The notes: generated from the letters alone by a model not told the origin. A stretch of DNA of 35,245 bases from Acidobacteriota bacterium (GCA_019236695.1 JAFAIN010000026.1:1-35245); one strand, 5' to 3'. Shown: positions 1 to 7,687, counted from the stretch's first letter. Numbers and translations are program-made.

Positions 1-212
1 CCGTCATCGTAGGCGATGGCCGGCTGGCCATGGAATTTTCGCGGGCGCTGTTTAATGAAGGCGTGCTGGCAACCGGCATCGCTTTCCCCACGGTTCCGGA
101 GGGCAAGGCCCGCCTCCGCACCATCATGACCGCAACCCACACGCGCGCGGACCTCGAGCAGGCGCTCGAGGTCCTCGGCCGGGTAGGAAAGAAGCTGGGA
201 ATCATCTCTTAA
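1..212 (+). CDS. kbl: Glycine C-acetyltransferase (2-amino-3-ketobutyrate CoA ligase), C-terminal fragment
   Basis: The frame is open from base 3 and ends at TAA 210-212, so the gene enters from the left edge and about 69 residues are visible. They match the end of the PLP-dependent alpha-oxoamine synthase family: a GIAFPTVP segment, then an R-T-I-M-T-A-T-H stretch and a final helix ending in GKKLGII. In Kbl the equivalent region reads as a P-V-V-P-x-G-x-A-R-I-R motif followed by an A-A-H segment. Kbl cleaves 2-amino-3-oxobutyrate with CoA to glycine and acetyl-CoA in threonine breakdown. The lysine that binds PLP lies outside the window. The close relatives 8-amino-7-oxononanoate synthase and serine palmitoyltransferase cannot be fully excluded from the C-terminus alone. 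Confidence 0.75.
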   Translation, partial: VIVGDGRLAMEFSRALFNEGVLATGIAFPTVPEGKARLRTIMTATHTRADLEQALEVLGRVGKKLGIIS

Positions 213-247
213 GTGCGAAACTGCGGAAGTGCGAAAGTGCGAAAATT
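213..247 (+). repeat. Octamer array A (unit GTGCGAAA)
   Basis: Four consecutive 8-bp units start at 213, 221, 229 and 237. Three are GTGCGAAA and the second is CTGCGGAA. The array begins directly after the kbl stop codon. A related array in inverted orientation lies at 313-346, so the pair could form a long imperfect hairpin around about 65 bp. Confidence 0.8.
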
Positions 248-312
248 GGCCGGGGGCTTGCGGCGAAATAAACGGTTCAAAATGGGTGCCGATATGGGCG
301 GTCATCTGATTA

Positions 313-346
313 AATTTCGCAGTTCCGCACTTTCGCAATTTCGCAC
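313..346 (-). repeat. Octamer array B (inverted partner of array A)
   Basis: Read on the minus strand, the units are GTGCGAAA, TTGCGAAA, GTGCGGAA and CTGCGAAA, in strict 8-bp register. The array ends four bases before the ATG of the small gene at 351, so it occupies the place where that gene's ribosome binding site should be. Confidence 0.8.
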
Positions 347-350
347 TTAA

Positions 351-590
351 ATGATTGCCATCTTCCGCTTCCTGTGGAACGCCACTCGCGGTTACCGGCT
401 CCAACCATGGCGCAGCCCTTATTTGTGCTGGCGCATCGAGACCTACAGCGGCCGGAAGATGGCCGACGTCGATTTCCCGGCATTCTGGCAATTCGTGTGG
501 CACGAACGTGGTGAACTGCTTCGCTTCCTGCGATGGGCCGCGCGCATGGACCGCATTGCCCGGCGCAAGCCGCTGCGGGAATATTCTTAA
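351..590 (+). CDS. Small basic protein of unknown function (79 aa)
   Basis: I do not recognise a characterised family. The predicted protein is rich in Arg, Trp and aromatic residues: an F-R-F-L-W start, a W-R-S-P-Y-L-C-W-R-I-E-T-Y stretch around residues 20-32, and a helical C-terminus with several Arg. It has no signal peptide and no clear membrane segment. The composition is protein-like, and short proteins of this style occur in acidobacterial genomes as far as I recall, which is why I call it a gene. No Shine-Dalgarno sequence is visible because octamer array B occupies the upstream bases. It faces the minus-strand permease operon convergently. An overlapping reading frame starting at 355 is treated as a shadow. 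Confidence 0.5.
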   Translation: MIAIFRFLWNATRGYRLQPWRSPYLCWRIETYSGRKMADVDFPAFWQFVWHERGELLRFLRWAARMDRIARRKPLREYS

Positions 591-623
591 GAAGCTCCAT
601 AAACCCTGAGCCGGAGCGTGCTG

Positions 624-658
624 GCTTAGAGCTTAGGGCTGAGAGCTTGGAGCTTCCC
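624..658 (+). repeat. Heptamer array K (unit GCTTAGA)
   Basis: Five 7-bp units in register: GCTTAGA at 624, GCTTAGG at 631, GCTGAGA at 638, GCTTGGA at 645 and GCTTCCC at 652. The array fills the gap between two convergent genes. The third unit is the same as in the arrays at 4010-4044 and 4151-4185. Confidence 0.8.
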
Positions 659-659
659 T

Positions 660-1631
660 TCATATTCCCGCTTCCATCCTCGATCGGGGATCGAGAAAAT
701 CGCCGAGCGCATCGCCAATGAAATTGAAGCTCAACACCGCCAGCATCACCGCGGCCGCCGGGAACAGGACCAGGTGGGGCGCATCGAAGAAGTGGGAGCG
801 CGCGTCGTTCAGCATGGAGCCCCAGCTCGCGGCCGGCGGTGGGACGCCGAGGCCCAAAAAACTCATGGTCGCTTCCGCCAGCACTGCCCCCGCCATCCCG
901 ATCGCCGCCTGCACCAGTATCGGCTGAATGATATTCGGGAAAATGTGCCTCACGACAATGCGAAGGTCGCCGCCCCCCATTGCGCGTGCCGCTTCCACGA
1001 ATTCACGCTCCCTCACCGCCATGACCTGCGCCCGCACCAGGCGCGCGTACCCTACCCAACCCCCAATGGCCAGCGCGAATACAAGGTTGAGGATGCCCGG
1101 GCCTAGGAACGCCACAAACGCAATGGCCAGCAAAATTCCCGGAAAGGAGAGAAACGCGTTCATGAACACTACATTGACCATGCGATCGATGCGCCCGCCG
1201 TAGTAGCCGGCGAGAGCGCCCACCAGCAGGCCGATTGCGAGCGACGCCGCCACTACACTCACCCCGACCAGCATCGAAATACGCGCGCCGAAAATCACCC
1301 GGGACAGAATGTCGCGCCCCAGTTCATCTGTTCCAAACCAATGCAGCAGCGAAGGAGAGCCGAGCCGGGCGGGCAGATCGATTTGTGCAGGATCAAACGG
1401 CGCAATCCAGGGCGCAAAGGTTGCAAAAACGCTGAACAGCGCCACCAGGAAAAGGCCGGCCGTCGCGAGAGGATTGCGGCGCGCGGCGGAGCGGAGCCGG
1501 GCCCATCGCGTTTTCAGCCGGCCCAAAATGCTCCCCGCAGGCGGATCGGGAAATCCAGGTTGAACGCAGCCGCCCTCGACAATGCTACGGCTCACGGCCG
1601 GACCGTTATTCAAGCTCGGGTCTTTATTCAC
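660..1631 (-). CDS. ABC transporter permease, DppC/OppC type
   Basis: This is an inner-membrane permease subunit of a peptide- or nickel-type (PepT family) ABC importer. From the chosen start it has 323 aa. There is a Pro-rich cytoplasmic N-terminus, a first membrane span around residues 54-75, the OppC-type F-G-T-D-E-L-G-R-D motif near 100, further spans, and an EAA coupling loop at about 213-233 containing E-A-A-R-A-M-G. The long reading frame extends far upstream in shadow sequence. I chose GTG at 1631 because its first bases overlap the TGA of the upstream permease gene (a 4-bp GTGA overlap), which indicates translational coupling. A TTG six codons further in is an alternative start. No substrate-binding protein or ATPase is encoded nearby, so the substrate is unknown. 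Confidence 0.88.
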   Translation of the reverse strand: MNKDPSLNNGPAVSRSIVEGGCVQPGFPDPPAGSILGRLKTRWARLRSAARRNPLATAGLFLVALFSVFATFAPWIAPFDPAQIDLPARLGSPSLLHWFGTDELGRDILSRVIFGARISMLVGVSVVAASLAIGLLVGALAGYYGGRIDRMVNVVFMNAFLSFPGILLAIAFVAFLGPGILNLVFALAIGGWVGYARLVRAQVMAVREREFVEAARAMGGGDLRIVVRHIFPNIIQPILVQAAIGMAGAVLAEATMSFLGLGVPPPAASWGSMLNDARSHFFDAPHLVLFPAAAVMLAVLSFNFIGDALGDFLDPRSRMEAGI

Positions 1632-1637
1632 GCTCGG
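1606..1637. repeat. 18-bp tandem duplication at the permease gene junction
   Basis: Two 14-bp segments at 1606-1619 and 1624-1637 match at 13 positions with an 18-bp period. The copy at 1624-1637 contains the TGA stop of the upstream permease gene and the GTG start of the downstream one. The other copy has TTGA at the same place, which is in frame and could be an alternative start. Confidence 0.7.
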
Positions 1638-2545
1638 ATTCTCGGGTCGGCCAGCGAATAAAGGAAATCGGTAATGAAGTTCACCGCCACATAGGTCAGC
1701 CCAATGGCGAGAATGCAGCCCTGCACCACCGCGTAATCGCGATTTGAGATAGCCTGCACCGTCAGGCGCCCGATGCCCGGCCAGGCAAAAATTGTCTCGG
1801 TAACAATGGCGCCCGCCAGCAAGGCTCCAAACTGCAACCCCACAACCGTCAGCACCGGCACCGCCGCGTTCCGCAGTGCATGCCGGTAAATGACCGCGCC
1901 CTCTCGCAGGCCTTTGGCCCGCGCCGTGCGAACGTAATCCTGGCCCAGTTCCTCCAGCATGGACGTGCGCACCATGCGCGTCAGGATTGCCGCCAGCCCT
2001 GTGCCGAGGGTCAGCGCGGGCAGCACCAGGTGCATCCACGTGCCCGATCCGGAAACCGGCAGGATGCCGAGAAAAATTGCAAAGAACAGGATCAGGATGG
2101 GCCCGAGAGCAAAATTGGGAAATGACAGGCCCAGCAGGCTGACGAAGCCGATGAGGCGATCGTCCCAGCGGTTTCGCCGCCGAGCCGAGCGAACGCCGGC
2201 GGGAATCGAGAGCAGAAGCGCCACCGCCATCGAAGCAAGCGTGAGTTTCATGGTGAACGGATAACGCTGCATGAGCAGGGTTGTGACCGGCTGGTTGTAG
2301 CGCAACGATTGGCCGAGGTCACCGTGCAGCACGCCTCGCCAGTAGTGCGCATATTGTTCTCCCAGCGGCCGGTCAAGGCCGTAGGCATGCCGTGCCGCTT
2401 CCAGGTCAGCCGAAGCGGCTCCCTCGCCCAGCATCTGGGCAATGGGGTCGCCCGGCACCAGGTGAATGAGCAGGAAGACGACCGAAACCACCAGCCACAC
2501 GACCGGGATGGCATAAAGCAGCCGGGCTGTGATGTAGCGAGCCAT
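1628..2545 (-). CDS. ABC transporter permease, DppB/OppB type
   Basis: Partner permease of the downstream DppC-like protein in an inner-membrane peptide-type ABC importer. It has 305 aa from ATG 2545. The N-terminus M-A-R-Y-I-T-A-R-L-L followed by a membrane span and an H-L-V-P-G-D-P segment is typical of DppB, and so is G-L-D-R-P-L near residue 60. The EAA loop lies at about 204-229 with R-A-K-G-L, and the C-terminal L-Y-S-L-A-D-P-R-I ending is the family signature. A longer frame starts at 2599, but its first 18 residues are a translation of octamer array C, so I prefer 2545. A GGAG lies about 12 bases upstream, so the ribosome binding site is only fair. It overlaps the DppC-like gene by 4 bp. 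Confidence 0.88.
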   Translation of the reverse strand: MARYITARLLYAIPVVWLVVSVVFLLIHLVPGDPIAQMLGEGAASADLEAARHAYGLDRPLGEQYAHYWRGVLHGDLGQSLRYNQPVTTLLMQRYPFTMKLTLASMAVALLLSIPAGVRSARRRNRWDDRLIGFVSLLGLSFPNFALGPILILFFAIFLGILPVSGSGTWMHLVLPALTLGTGLAAILTRMVRTSMLEELGQDYVRTARAKGLREGAVIYRHALRNAAVPVLTVVGLQFGALLAGAIVTETIFAWPGIGRLTVQAISNRDYAVVQGCILAIGLTYVAVNFITDFLYSLADPRIRA

Positions 2546-2575
2546 TCCTAAACGGGGCTCCAGCCGTGCTTTACT

Positions 2576-2607
2576 TTTCGCAGTTTCGCACTTTCGCAAT
2601 TTCGCAC
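2576..2607 (-). repeat. Octamer array C (unit GTGCGAAA)
   Basis: Read on the minus strand, four exact 8-bp units: GTGCGAAA, TTGCGAAA, GTGCGAAA and CTGCGAAA. The order is the same as in array B except for one base. It lies between the CorC-like gene and the permease operon and can be translated as an apparent N-terminal extension of the DppB-like protein. Confidence 0.8.
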
Positions 2608-2614
2608 TGTTCTG

Positions 2615-3964
2615 CTATCCGGCGGTCTCAACCGTGACCACGGTTTCCACCTTCACTTTCGCAATTCGCAAACCTTCCATTTCGAGTACGGTAAAGCGGC
2701 GGCCTTCGTGCTCCACGCGTTCTCCCGCACTGGGCAGGTGCTGGAACTCGGAGAGCAGAAACCCCGCGAGGGTCTCGAATCCGTGATCGCGGGGCAGGTC
2801 AATGCCGTAGTGGGATTCGAGATCGCGAAGCGTCATTGAGCCATCGAGGACTGCCGTCCCTCCTGCCGGTGGTACCGGCGCCGGCGCAATATCGAATTCG
2901 TCTTCAATCTCGCCCACCAGCTGTTCCAGAACGTCCTCTACCGTCACCACTCCTACCGTGGAGCCGAACTCATCGACCACCACGGCGAGATGGCGCCGCC
3001 GCTGCTTGAATTCCGCCAGCAGGTCTGAAATGTTCTTGCTCTCGGGAACGACCAGCACGTCACGCATGATACTGCGCACCCTGAGCCCGGCTACCGCGCG
3101 CGACCAGCTTTCTGATTCGCGGCCGCGGACGTGCAGCCAGCGCATCAACTCCTTGGCATAGAGCACGCCGATAATGTGCTCCGGACCGCGGGCGGGATCG
3201 TATACAGGAATCCGCGAATGCTGCTCTTCCACCACTTTTCCGGCCGCCTCATCGAGCGGCATGTCGGCCGGCAGTGAAAAAATGTCGGGCCGCGGCACCA
3301 TGATTTCCCGCACCGCCACATCGCCCAGCTCCAATGCAGAATGGATCATGGATTCTTCCAGCGGCTGCAGCAACCCCAGCCGGCGGCTGGCCGTAGCCAC
3401 CAGCTTAAGCTCTTCGGGAGAATGGACGCCGCCTTCCAGCACGGGCCGCGTGCCCAGCACGCGCAGCACCAGGCGCGCCGTGCGGCTCAGCACCCAGAGC
3501 GCCGGCCGTGAAAGGGCAATAAAGATCTCCATCGGCGCGGCCACTGCCAGCCCAACCCGCTCTGCCCGCTGCAAGGCAAGCGCTTTGGGCACAACTTCGC
3601 CCAGCGTGACGTGAAAATAGCTGATCAGCGCAAAGGCGATGGCCGAGGCCATGGCATGGGCAAACAGGCCGCCACGCGGGAGCTGCGCGAAGGCCGGCCT
3701 CAGCATCCCGGCCAGTGTGGCCTCGCCCGCCCAGCCCAGCCCCAGGCTGGTTAGCGTAACGCCGAACTGAACCGCGCTGAGGAACTGTTCAAGGTTCTGT
3801 TGCAGGCGCCGGATAGAGGCCGCCGCGGCCCGGCGAGCTTCAAGGAGCTGCTGCAGCCGGGTTTCGCGAATGCTGACGAGCGCAAATTCCGCCGCCACAA
3901 AGAACGCATTCGCGGCAACCAGCGCCAGGATGCCGATCACCCGGAGCAGCGCCAGGCTGACCAT
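2615..3964 (-). CDS. CNNM/CorC-type membrane protein (DUF21, CBS pair, CorC_HlyC domain)
   Basis: The 449-aa protein has the full order of the family often annotated as hemolysin or magnesium/cobalt efflux protein. The DUF21 membrane domain covers residues 1 to about 185 (A-A-E-F-A-L-V near 24-30, G-E-V-V-P-K near 122-127). Two CBS motifs lie around 215-345, with I-M-V-P-R-P-D at 221 and V-V-V-D-E-F-G-S at 328. The C-terminal CorC_HlyC domain covers about 365-445. Proteins of this family are linked to Mg2+ transport at the inner membrane, and CBS pairs usually bind adenine nucleotides. It lies upstream of the permease genes on the same strand with a gap of about 70 bp. The ATG at 3964 has no strong Shine-Dalgarno sequence. 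Confidence 0.9.
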   Translation of the reverse strand: MVSLALLRVIGILALVAANAFFVAAEFALVSIRETRLQQLLEARRAAAASIRRLQQNLEQFLSAVQFGVTLTSLGLGWAGEATLAGMLRPAFAQLPRGGLFAHAMASAIAFALISYFHVTLGEVVPKALALQRAERVGLAVAAPMEIFIALSRPALWVLSRTARLVLRVLGTRPVLEGGVHSPEELKLVATASRRLGLLQPLEESMIHSALELGDVAVREIMVPRPDIFSLPADMPLDEAAGKVVEEQHSRIPVYDPARGPEHIIGVLYAKELMRWLHVRGRESESWSRAVAGLRVRSIMRDVLVVPESKNISDLLAEFKQRRRHLAVVVDEFGSTVGVVTVEDVLEQLVGEIEDEFDIAPAPVPPAGGTAVLDGSMTLRDLESHYGIDLPRDHGFETLAGFLLSEFQHLPSAGERVEHEGRRFTVLEMEGLRIAKVKVETVVTVETAG

Positions 3965-4009
3965 CGGGCCGATTCTAGCTCAAGCGGCGGCGTTTGTTCA
4001 CCACGGAGC

Positions 4010-4044
4010 CGAAAGCTCTAAGCTCTCAGCCTTCAGCTCTAAGC
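4010..4044 (-). repeat. Heptamer array L (left arm of inverted pair)
   Basis: On the minus strand the units are GCTTAGA, GCTGAAG, GCTGAGA, GCTTAGA and GCTTTCG, all in 7-bp register. Over the first 32 bases it matches array M at 30 positions, so the two arms could pair into a long near-perfect stem. Confidence 0.85.
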
Positions 4045-4150
4045 CAGATCTCCTCCGCCGCAGCGGCTGGCCGGGCTCCGCACCGCTGGCGCCACGCCGT
4101 CGGGCGCCACGCTGCGGCACGGAAAGTTGGACATTGGCAGCCCCGCTCCG

Positions 4151-4185
4151 GCTTAAAGCTTAAGGCTGAGAGCTTAGAGCTTTTG
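4151..4185 (+). repeat. Heptamer array M (right arm of inverted pair)
   Basis: Units are GCTTAAA at 4151, GCTTAAG at 4158, GCTGAGA at 4165, GCTTAGA at 4172 and GCTTTTG at 4179. Unit order matches arrays K and L, which indicates copying of one 35-bp element rather than separate expansions. Confidence 0.85.
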
Positions 4186-4289
4186 CCTTAACAATTTTCA
4201 TCCCCGGCAGGGAACCGGCAGGCAACGGCCGCCGTAGATACTGCTGTAACAATTCCGCACCTGACCCGTCCAGTTGGTAGTGAGGTTTT

Positions 4290-5492
4290 GTGGCTAATAG
4301 CAAAAAAAGAAAGCATCCCTTCCTGTACATCACTGTTTCGCTGGCGCTGGTTGCGGCAGTGGTCATTGGAGTGACCGCGGCGGCTCGGGGCGGCACCCAT
4401 GTGGATCCCTCGAAGGTGGCAACCGTCGAGCGCACCGACCTGGCCAAGAGCGTAGTGGCCACGGGCAAGATCGAGCCCATCACAAAGATTGCGGTGAAGT
4501 CCAAAGCCAGCGGGATTGTGAAGAAGCTGCTGGTTGATGCCGGTGAGCATGTCACCCAGGGACAACTGCTTGCCGAACTCGATCGCGACGAGATCCAGGC
4601 CCAGGTGAACCAGGCACGCGCTCAATTGCAGGCGGCCGAGGCCAATGTTGCAGCAGCCCGCGCTGATCTGGAGCGTGCCCGCGTTGACGCTGAGGGTGTG
4701 GATGTCCCCACGCTAAAGCGCGCCTACGAGCGGGCCCAGCAGATGGCGAAAGAAGGCGTGGTGGCGCCCCAGGCCCTCGATGATGCGCAGCGCAACTACC
4801 TGCTGGCGGTCAACAAGACCGATTCCGCCCGGGCACAGGTCACCAGCTCGCAGGCGAAGATCAGGCAGGGTGAAGCGCAGGTCGCCCAGATGCGCGCCAC
4901 GCTCGACCAGCTCGAACAACAGCTCGGCTACACCTACATCACGTCGCCCATTGAAGGCACGGTGCTCTCGCGCGATGTCGAGGTTGGCGATGCGGTCAGC
5001 TCCATCCTGGTGCTGGGCTCAACCGCCACCCAGATCATGACTCTCGGCGACACCCACGAGGTGTATGTGAAGGGCAAAGTGGATGAGAGCGATATCAGCA
5101 AGGTTTACCTCGGCCAGCCCGCCTCCATCAAAGTGGAATCGTTCAAAGACAGGAGCTTTGCCGGCCGGGTCACCAAAATTTCACCCATGGGACTGGAGAA
5201 GGATAACGTCACCACCTTCGAGGTCCGCGTCTCGATCAGCAACCCCGGCGGCGAGCTCAAGGCCGAAATGACGGCAAATGCGGAGATCCTGCTGGAACTG
5301 CACCACAATGTGCTGGTTGTTCCCGAGGCCGCGCTGATTTACGACAAGGACAAGAATGCGTTCGTCGAGCTGCCTGACCCGAACGCGCATGACGGCAAGA
5401 AGAAGGTTCCGGTCACCGTCGGGATATCGAACGGCGCAAAGACCGAGGTCCTCGGGGGATTGAAACAGGACCAGAAAATCGTGCTGCAGTGA
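4290..5492 (+). CDS. Periplasmic adaptor (membrane fusion protein), HlyD/MacA/RND type
   Basis: The 400-aa protein starts with GTG at 4290, preceded by TGAGG at 4281-4285. One membrane anchor spans about residues 11-31. Half of a lipoyl domain follows (G-I-V-K-K-L-L-V-D-A-G near 75-85), then an Ala/Gln-rich coiled-coil hairpin at about 100-215, the second lipoyl half (Y-T-Y-I-T-S-P-I-E-G-T-V), a beta-barrel and a membrane-proximal domain ending in a G-G-L-K-x-x-Q-x-I-V motif. Such adaptors bridge an inner-membrane transporter to an outer-membrane channel. The usual MacB-type ATPase/permease or RND pump is not adjacent; the following genes encode DUF4097 proteins. The only FtsX-type permease nearby is the ADOP gene at 12524-14983 on the other strand, and pairing with it is speculative. 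Confidence 0.9.
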   Translation: MANSKKRKHPFLYITVSLALVAAVVIGVTAAARGGTHVDPSKVATVERTDLAKSVVATGKIEPITKIAVKSKASGIVKKLLVDAGEHVTQGQLLAELDRDEIQAQVNQARAQLQAAEANVAAARADLERARVDAEGVDVPTLKRAYERAQQMAKEGVVAPQALDDAQRNYLLAVNKTDSARAQVTSSQAKIRQGEAQVAQMRATLDQLEQQLGYTYITSPIEGTVLSRDVEVGDAVSSILVLGSTATQIMTLGDTHEVYVKGKVDESDISKVYLGQPASIKVESFKDRSFAGRVTKISPMGLEKDNVTTFEVRVSISNPGGELKAEMTANAEILLELHHNVLVVPEAALIYDKDKNAFVELPDPNAHDGKKKVPVTVGISNGAKTEVLGGLKQDQKIVLQ

Positions 5493-5533
5493 AACAGCTC
5501 CAAGCTCCAAGCCGTAAGCTATAAGCTTCCAGC
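5492..5533 (-). repeat. Heptamer array N
   Basis: On the minus strand the 7-bp units include GCTGGAA, GCTTATA, GCTTACG and two copies of GCTTGGA. The array follows the stop codon of the adaptor gene directly. Together with the oppositely oriented array O it flanks the first DUF4097 gene. Confidence 0.75.
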
Positions 5534-5563
5534 CCAGGGCTGAGACGCGCTGAAGGAGACGCC

Positions 5564-6409
5564 ATGAAATATCTGCTCGGCTTGCTGGCCGCCGGTTCCC
5601 TGGTTGCCGCGGCATCCGCCCAAAACACCGCGCCGGAAAATCACTTCCAGCGCAGCTTCAAACTCCAGCCCGGCGCCACCGTAAAGGTAAAAAATTACAA
5701 GGGCCTCATCCGTATTGAGGCCGCGGATTCCTCCGAAGCCAGCGTTGACGTAAAGAAAATCTGGGAGGGCCACAGTGACGTTCATCGCGACGATTGGTTG
5801 CGCGGCGTGGAGGTCAGCTTCGACTCGAGCCCCAGCCGGCTTGACGTGCGCGTGGAGTACCCCAGCCATATCTGCGTCTTCGGTTGCATGGATGACTGGG
5901 GAGGTCGTGTCGAGCTGGTCATGCGGGTTCCGCGCGCCTCGAACCTCGATATTGACGGCTACAAGCCCGAGCTCAAGATCGAAGGCGTCAAAGGCGACAT
6001 TCGCATCCACAGCTACAAATCGCCCATTGATATCCGCAATACGGTGGGCGCCATCGAAGTTGACACCTATAAGGATCGCATCACACTCGACAATGTGAGC
6101 CTGCGGGGGCGCCTGCGTATTCACGACTACCGTGCCGATACCGAGATTCGTGCCCGCGAGCTTGCGGATGGCGCCGATATTGACAGCAGCCGCGGCGCGG
6201 TCCGCCTGCAGCTTCCTGCCGACACGCATTTCAATCTAAACATCTCGGGTGACCGCCACGCCGACTTGCGCAGCGACTTTCCCGCCCGCGTCGAGGCCGG
6301 AGCTTCGCGGCATATTACGGGCGCCGTGAATGGAGGCGGACCCGAAGTCCGCATTCGCACCAGCCGCGGCTCGGTGTCGCTGGTAAAGTCGTCGGAGAGC
6401 AGTTTGTGA
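5564..6409 (+). CDS. Secreted DUF4097-family beta-solenoid protein
   Basis: The 281-aa protein has a clear signal peptide (M-K-Y-L-L-G-L-L-A-A-G, cleavage probably after A-S-A-Q near residue 20). The rest is a succession of short beta strands typical of DUF4097/putative adhesin proteins: V-K-N-Y-K-G-L-I-R-I-E near 42, then repeated patterns such as L-K-I-E-G-V-K-G-D-I-R-I and V-G-A-I-E-V-D-T-Y. A Cys pair (C-V-F-G-C) sits near residue 104-108. An AAGGAGA ribosome binding site lies a few bases before ATG 5564. The molecular function of the family is not established; members are often found next to sigma/anti-sigma or envelope genes. It follows the adaptor gene and is probably read with it unless the heptamer array between them interrupts transcription. 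Confidence 0.8.
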   Translation: MKYLLGLLAAGSLVAAASAQNTAPENHFQRSFKLQPGATVKVKNYKGLIRIEAADSSEASVDVKKIWEGHSDVHRDDWLRGVEVSFDSSPSRLDVRVEYPSHICVFGCMDDWGGRVELVMRVPRASNLDIDGYKPELKIEGVKGDIRIHSYKSPIDIRNTVGAIEVDTYKDRITLDNVSLRGRLRIHDYRADTEIRARELADGADIDSSRGAVRLQLPADTHFNLNISGDRHADLRSDFPARVEAGASRHITGAVNGGGPEVRIRTSRGSVSLVKSSESSL

Positions 6410-6476
6410 AGAAAAGCGCCTGTGAATTGTCGGATTACAATCCGGGAGCCTGGATTTGAGCCTAAGCTGCGATCCG

Positions 6477-6511
6477 GCTTGGAGCTTACGGCTTAAGGCA
6501 TAAAGCTTTTT
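6477..6511 (+). repeat. Heptamer array O
   Basis: Units in register: GCTTGGA at 6477, GCTTACG at 6484, GCTTAAG at 6491, GCATAAA at 6498 and GCTTTTT at 6505. It is oriented opposite to array N and lies between the two DUF4097 genes. Confidence 0.75.
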
Positions 6512-6559
6512 GATGACGACTTGGCTCGTTGCTCGTCTGTACTTCAGGAGAGAATTGAA

Positions 6560-7537
6560 ATGAAATGCGTACCAGCGTTTGCGGCCCTGTTGTTGAGCGG
6601 CGTCGCTTTCGCCGCCCAGGGCAGCTTTGATCGTACCCTGCAGGTCAGCGGTCCGGTAGACCTCCAGGTTTCTACCGGCTCAGGGCACATCCATGTGGCC
6701 CCGGGCTCCGCCAACCAGGTTCAGGTGCACGCCACTATTCACGCCAATGAAGGCGTCGCGAACTGGTTTGGAGGCGGCGGCAGGCTTTCACCCCAGGAGA
6801 AAGTGCAGCGCCTGCAGCAGAATCCACCCATCGAGCAGACCGGCAACAACATCCGAATCGGGCGGATTGAAGACCAGGACCTCAGAAATAACGTCAGCAT
6901 CGACTACGATGTCACCGTGCCGCCGGCGACGCGGCTCTCCACGTCGAGCGGCTCCGGCGATCAGGACATTCGCGGCATCGAGGGGCCAGTGGACACGCGA
7001 ACGGGCTCAGGAAATCTAACGGTCGGCAGTATCGGCGGCGAAGTGCATGCAAGCTCGGGCTCGGGCGAAATCACGGTCAACGATGCGAAAGGCGGAATGC
7101 GCGCAAGCACCGGCAGCGGCGAAATCCGCGGGAACGGCATCGCTGGCTCCATTGAAGCCAGCACCGGCTCAGGCGACATCCGCCTGCGGCAGTCCGCCGC
7201 CGGCAGCGTGCATGTTCGCACCGGCTCGGGCACGGTCGAACTTGAGGGAGTGGATGGCAGCCTGGCGGTCAGCACCGGTTCCGGAGACATTCGCGCGAAC
7301 GGCAAGCCGGCGGCCGATTGGCGCATCGATACCGGCTCCGGCACCGTTACCGTGAACCTGCCGCAGCAGGCCGGATACGAAGTCTATGCCCGCACCAGCT
7401 CCGGCCGCATCTCGGTGGATGCGCCGATGACCAGCCAGAGCTTCGCCAATCGCGGCCGCGAACTGCGCGCCACCGTGCGCGGCGGCGGACATATGCTCGA
7501 CCTGCACACCAGCTCCGGCGACATCCGGGTGAGGTAG
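6560..7537 (+). CDS. Secreted DUF4097-family protein with Gly-Ser-Gly-Asp/Glu solenoid repeats
   Basis: I placed the start at ATG 6560, which has CAGGAGAG eight bases upstream and gives a normal signal peptide (M-K-C-V-P-A-F-A-A-L-L-L, cleavage near A-F-A-A-Q); the longer frame from 6521 adds 13 unlikely residues. The 325-aa protein has about ten repeats of 17-20 residues with a T/S-G-S-G-D/E/N-I/L/V core, as in A-S-T-G-S-G-E-I-R and V-R-T-G-S-G-T-V-E. This regular spacing predicts a right-handed beta-solenoid at the cell surface or in the periplasm. A Phe/Gly-rich loop (W-F-G-G-G-G) lies near residue 72. It is a more regular relative of the preceding gene. The function is unknown; an adhesin or envelope-scaffold role is a guess. 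Confidence 0.82.
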   Translation: MKCVPAFAALLLSGVAFAAQGSFDRTLQVSGPVDLQVSTGSGHIHVAPGSANQVQVHATIHANEGVANWFGGGGRLSPQEKVQRLQQNPPIEQTGNNIRIGRIEDQDLRNNVSIDYDVTVPPATRLSTSSGSGDQDIRGIEGPVDTRTGSGNLTVGSIGGEVHASSGSGEITVNDAKGGMRASTGSGEIRGNGIAGSIEASTGSGDIRLRQSAAGSVHVRTGSGTVELEGVDGSLAVSTGSGDIRANGKPAADWRIDTGSGTVTVNLPQQAGYEVYARTSSGRISVDAPMTSQSFANRGRELRATVRGGGHMLDLHTSSGDIRVR

Positions 7538-7687
7538 ACGGGTGAGGTAGAAAAGACAAAGGGCAAAATAACGGGCTCAATGGGGCCACGCGTCCTTCTC
7601 GCCTTTGCTGGGGACGAGCCTGGACGGCGCCCTCCGTGTCGAAATCACTAGCTTACGCCGCGAGTTCGGGCGGGCCTCTCCGATTTG

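Larger units (their letters stand above)
3965..4289. other. Divergent intergenic region with an inverted pair of heptamer arrays
   Basis: No gene is seen in these 325 bp between the minus-strand CorC-like gene and the plus-strand adaptor gene. The region must hold promoters for both, but I could not pick convincing -35/-10 pairs. Its main content is two 35-bp heptamer arrays (4010-4044 and 4151-4185) in inverted orientation around about 106 bp of GC-rich sequence. That core contains a directly repeated GGCGCCACGC. Confidence 0.7.

Noticed and set aside
213-346. CRISPR array
   Set aside because: Units are only 8 bp, with no spacers and no cas genes; this is a degenerate short-unit array.
1632-2039. 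N-terminal extension of the DppC-like protein
   Set aside because: It is an out-of-frame translation of the DppB-like gene; the GTGA overlap at 1631 gives a better start.
7598-7634. Terminator after the second DUF4097 gene
   Set aside because: The stem is broken by internal loops and has no T-run.
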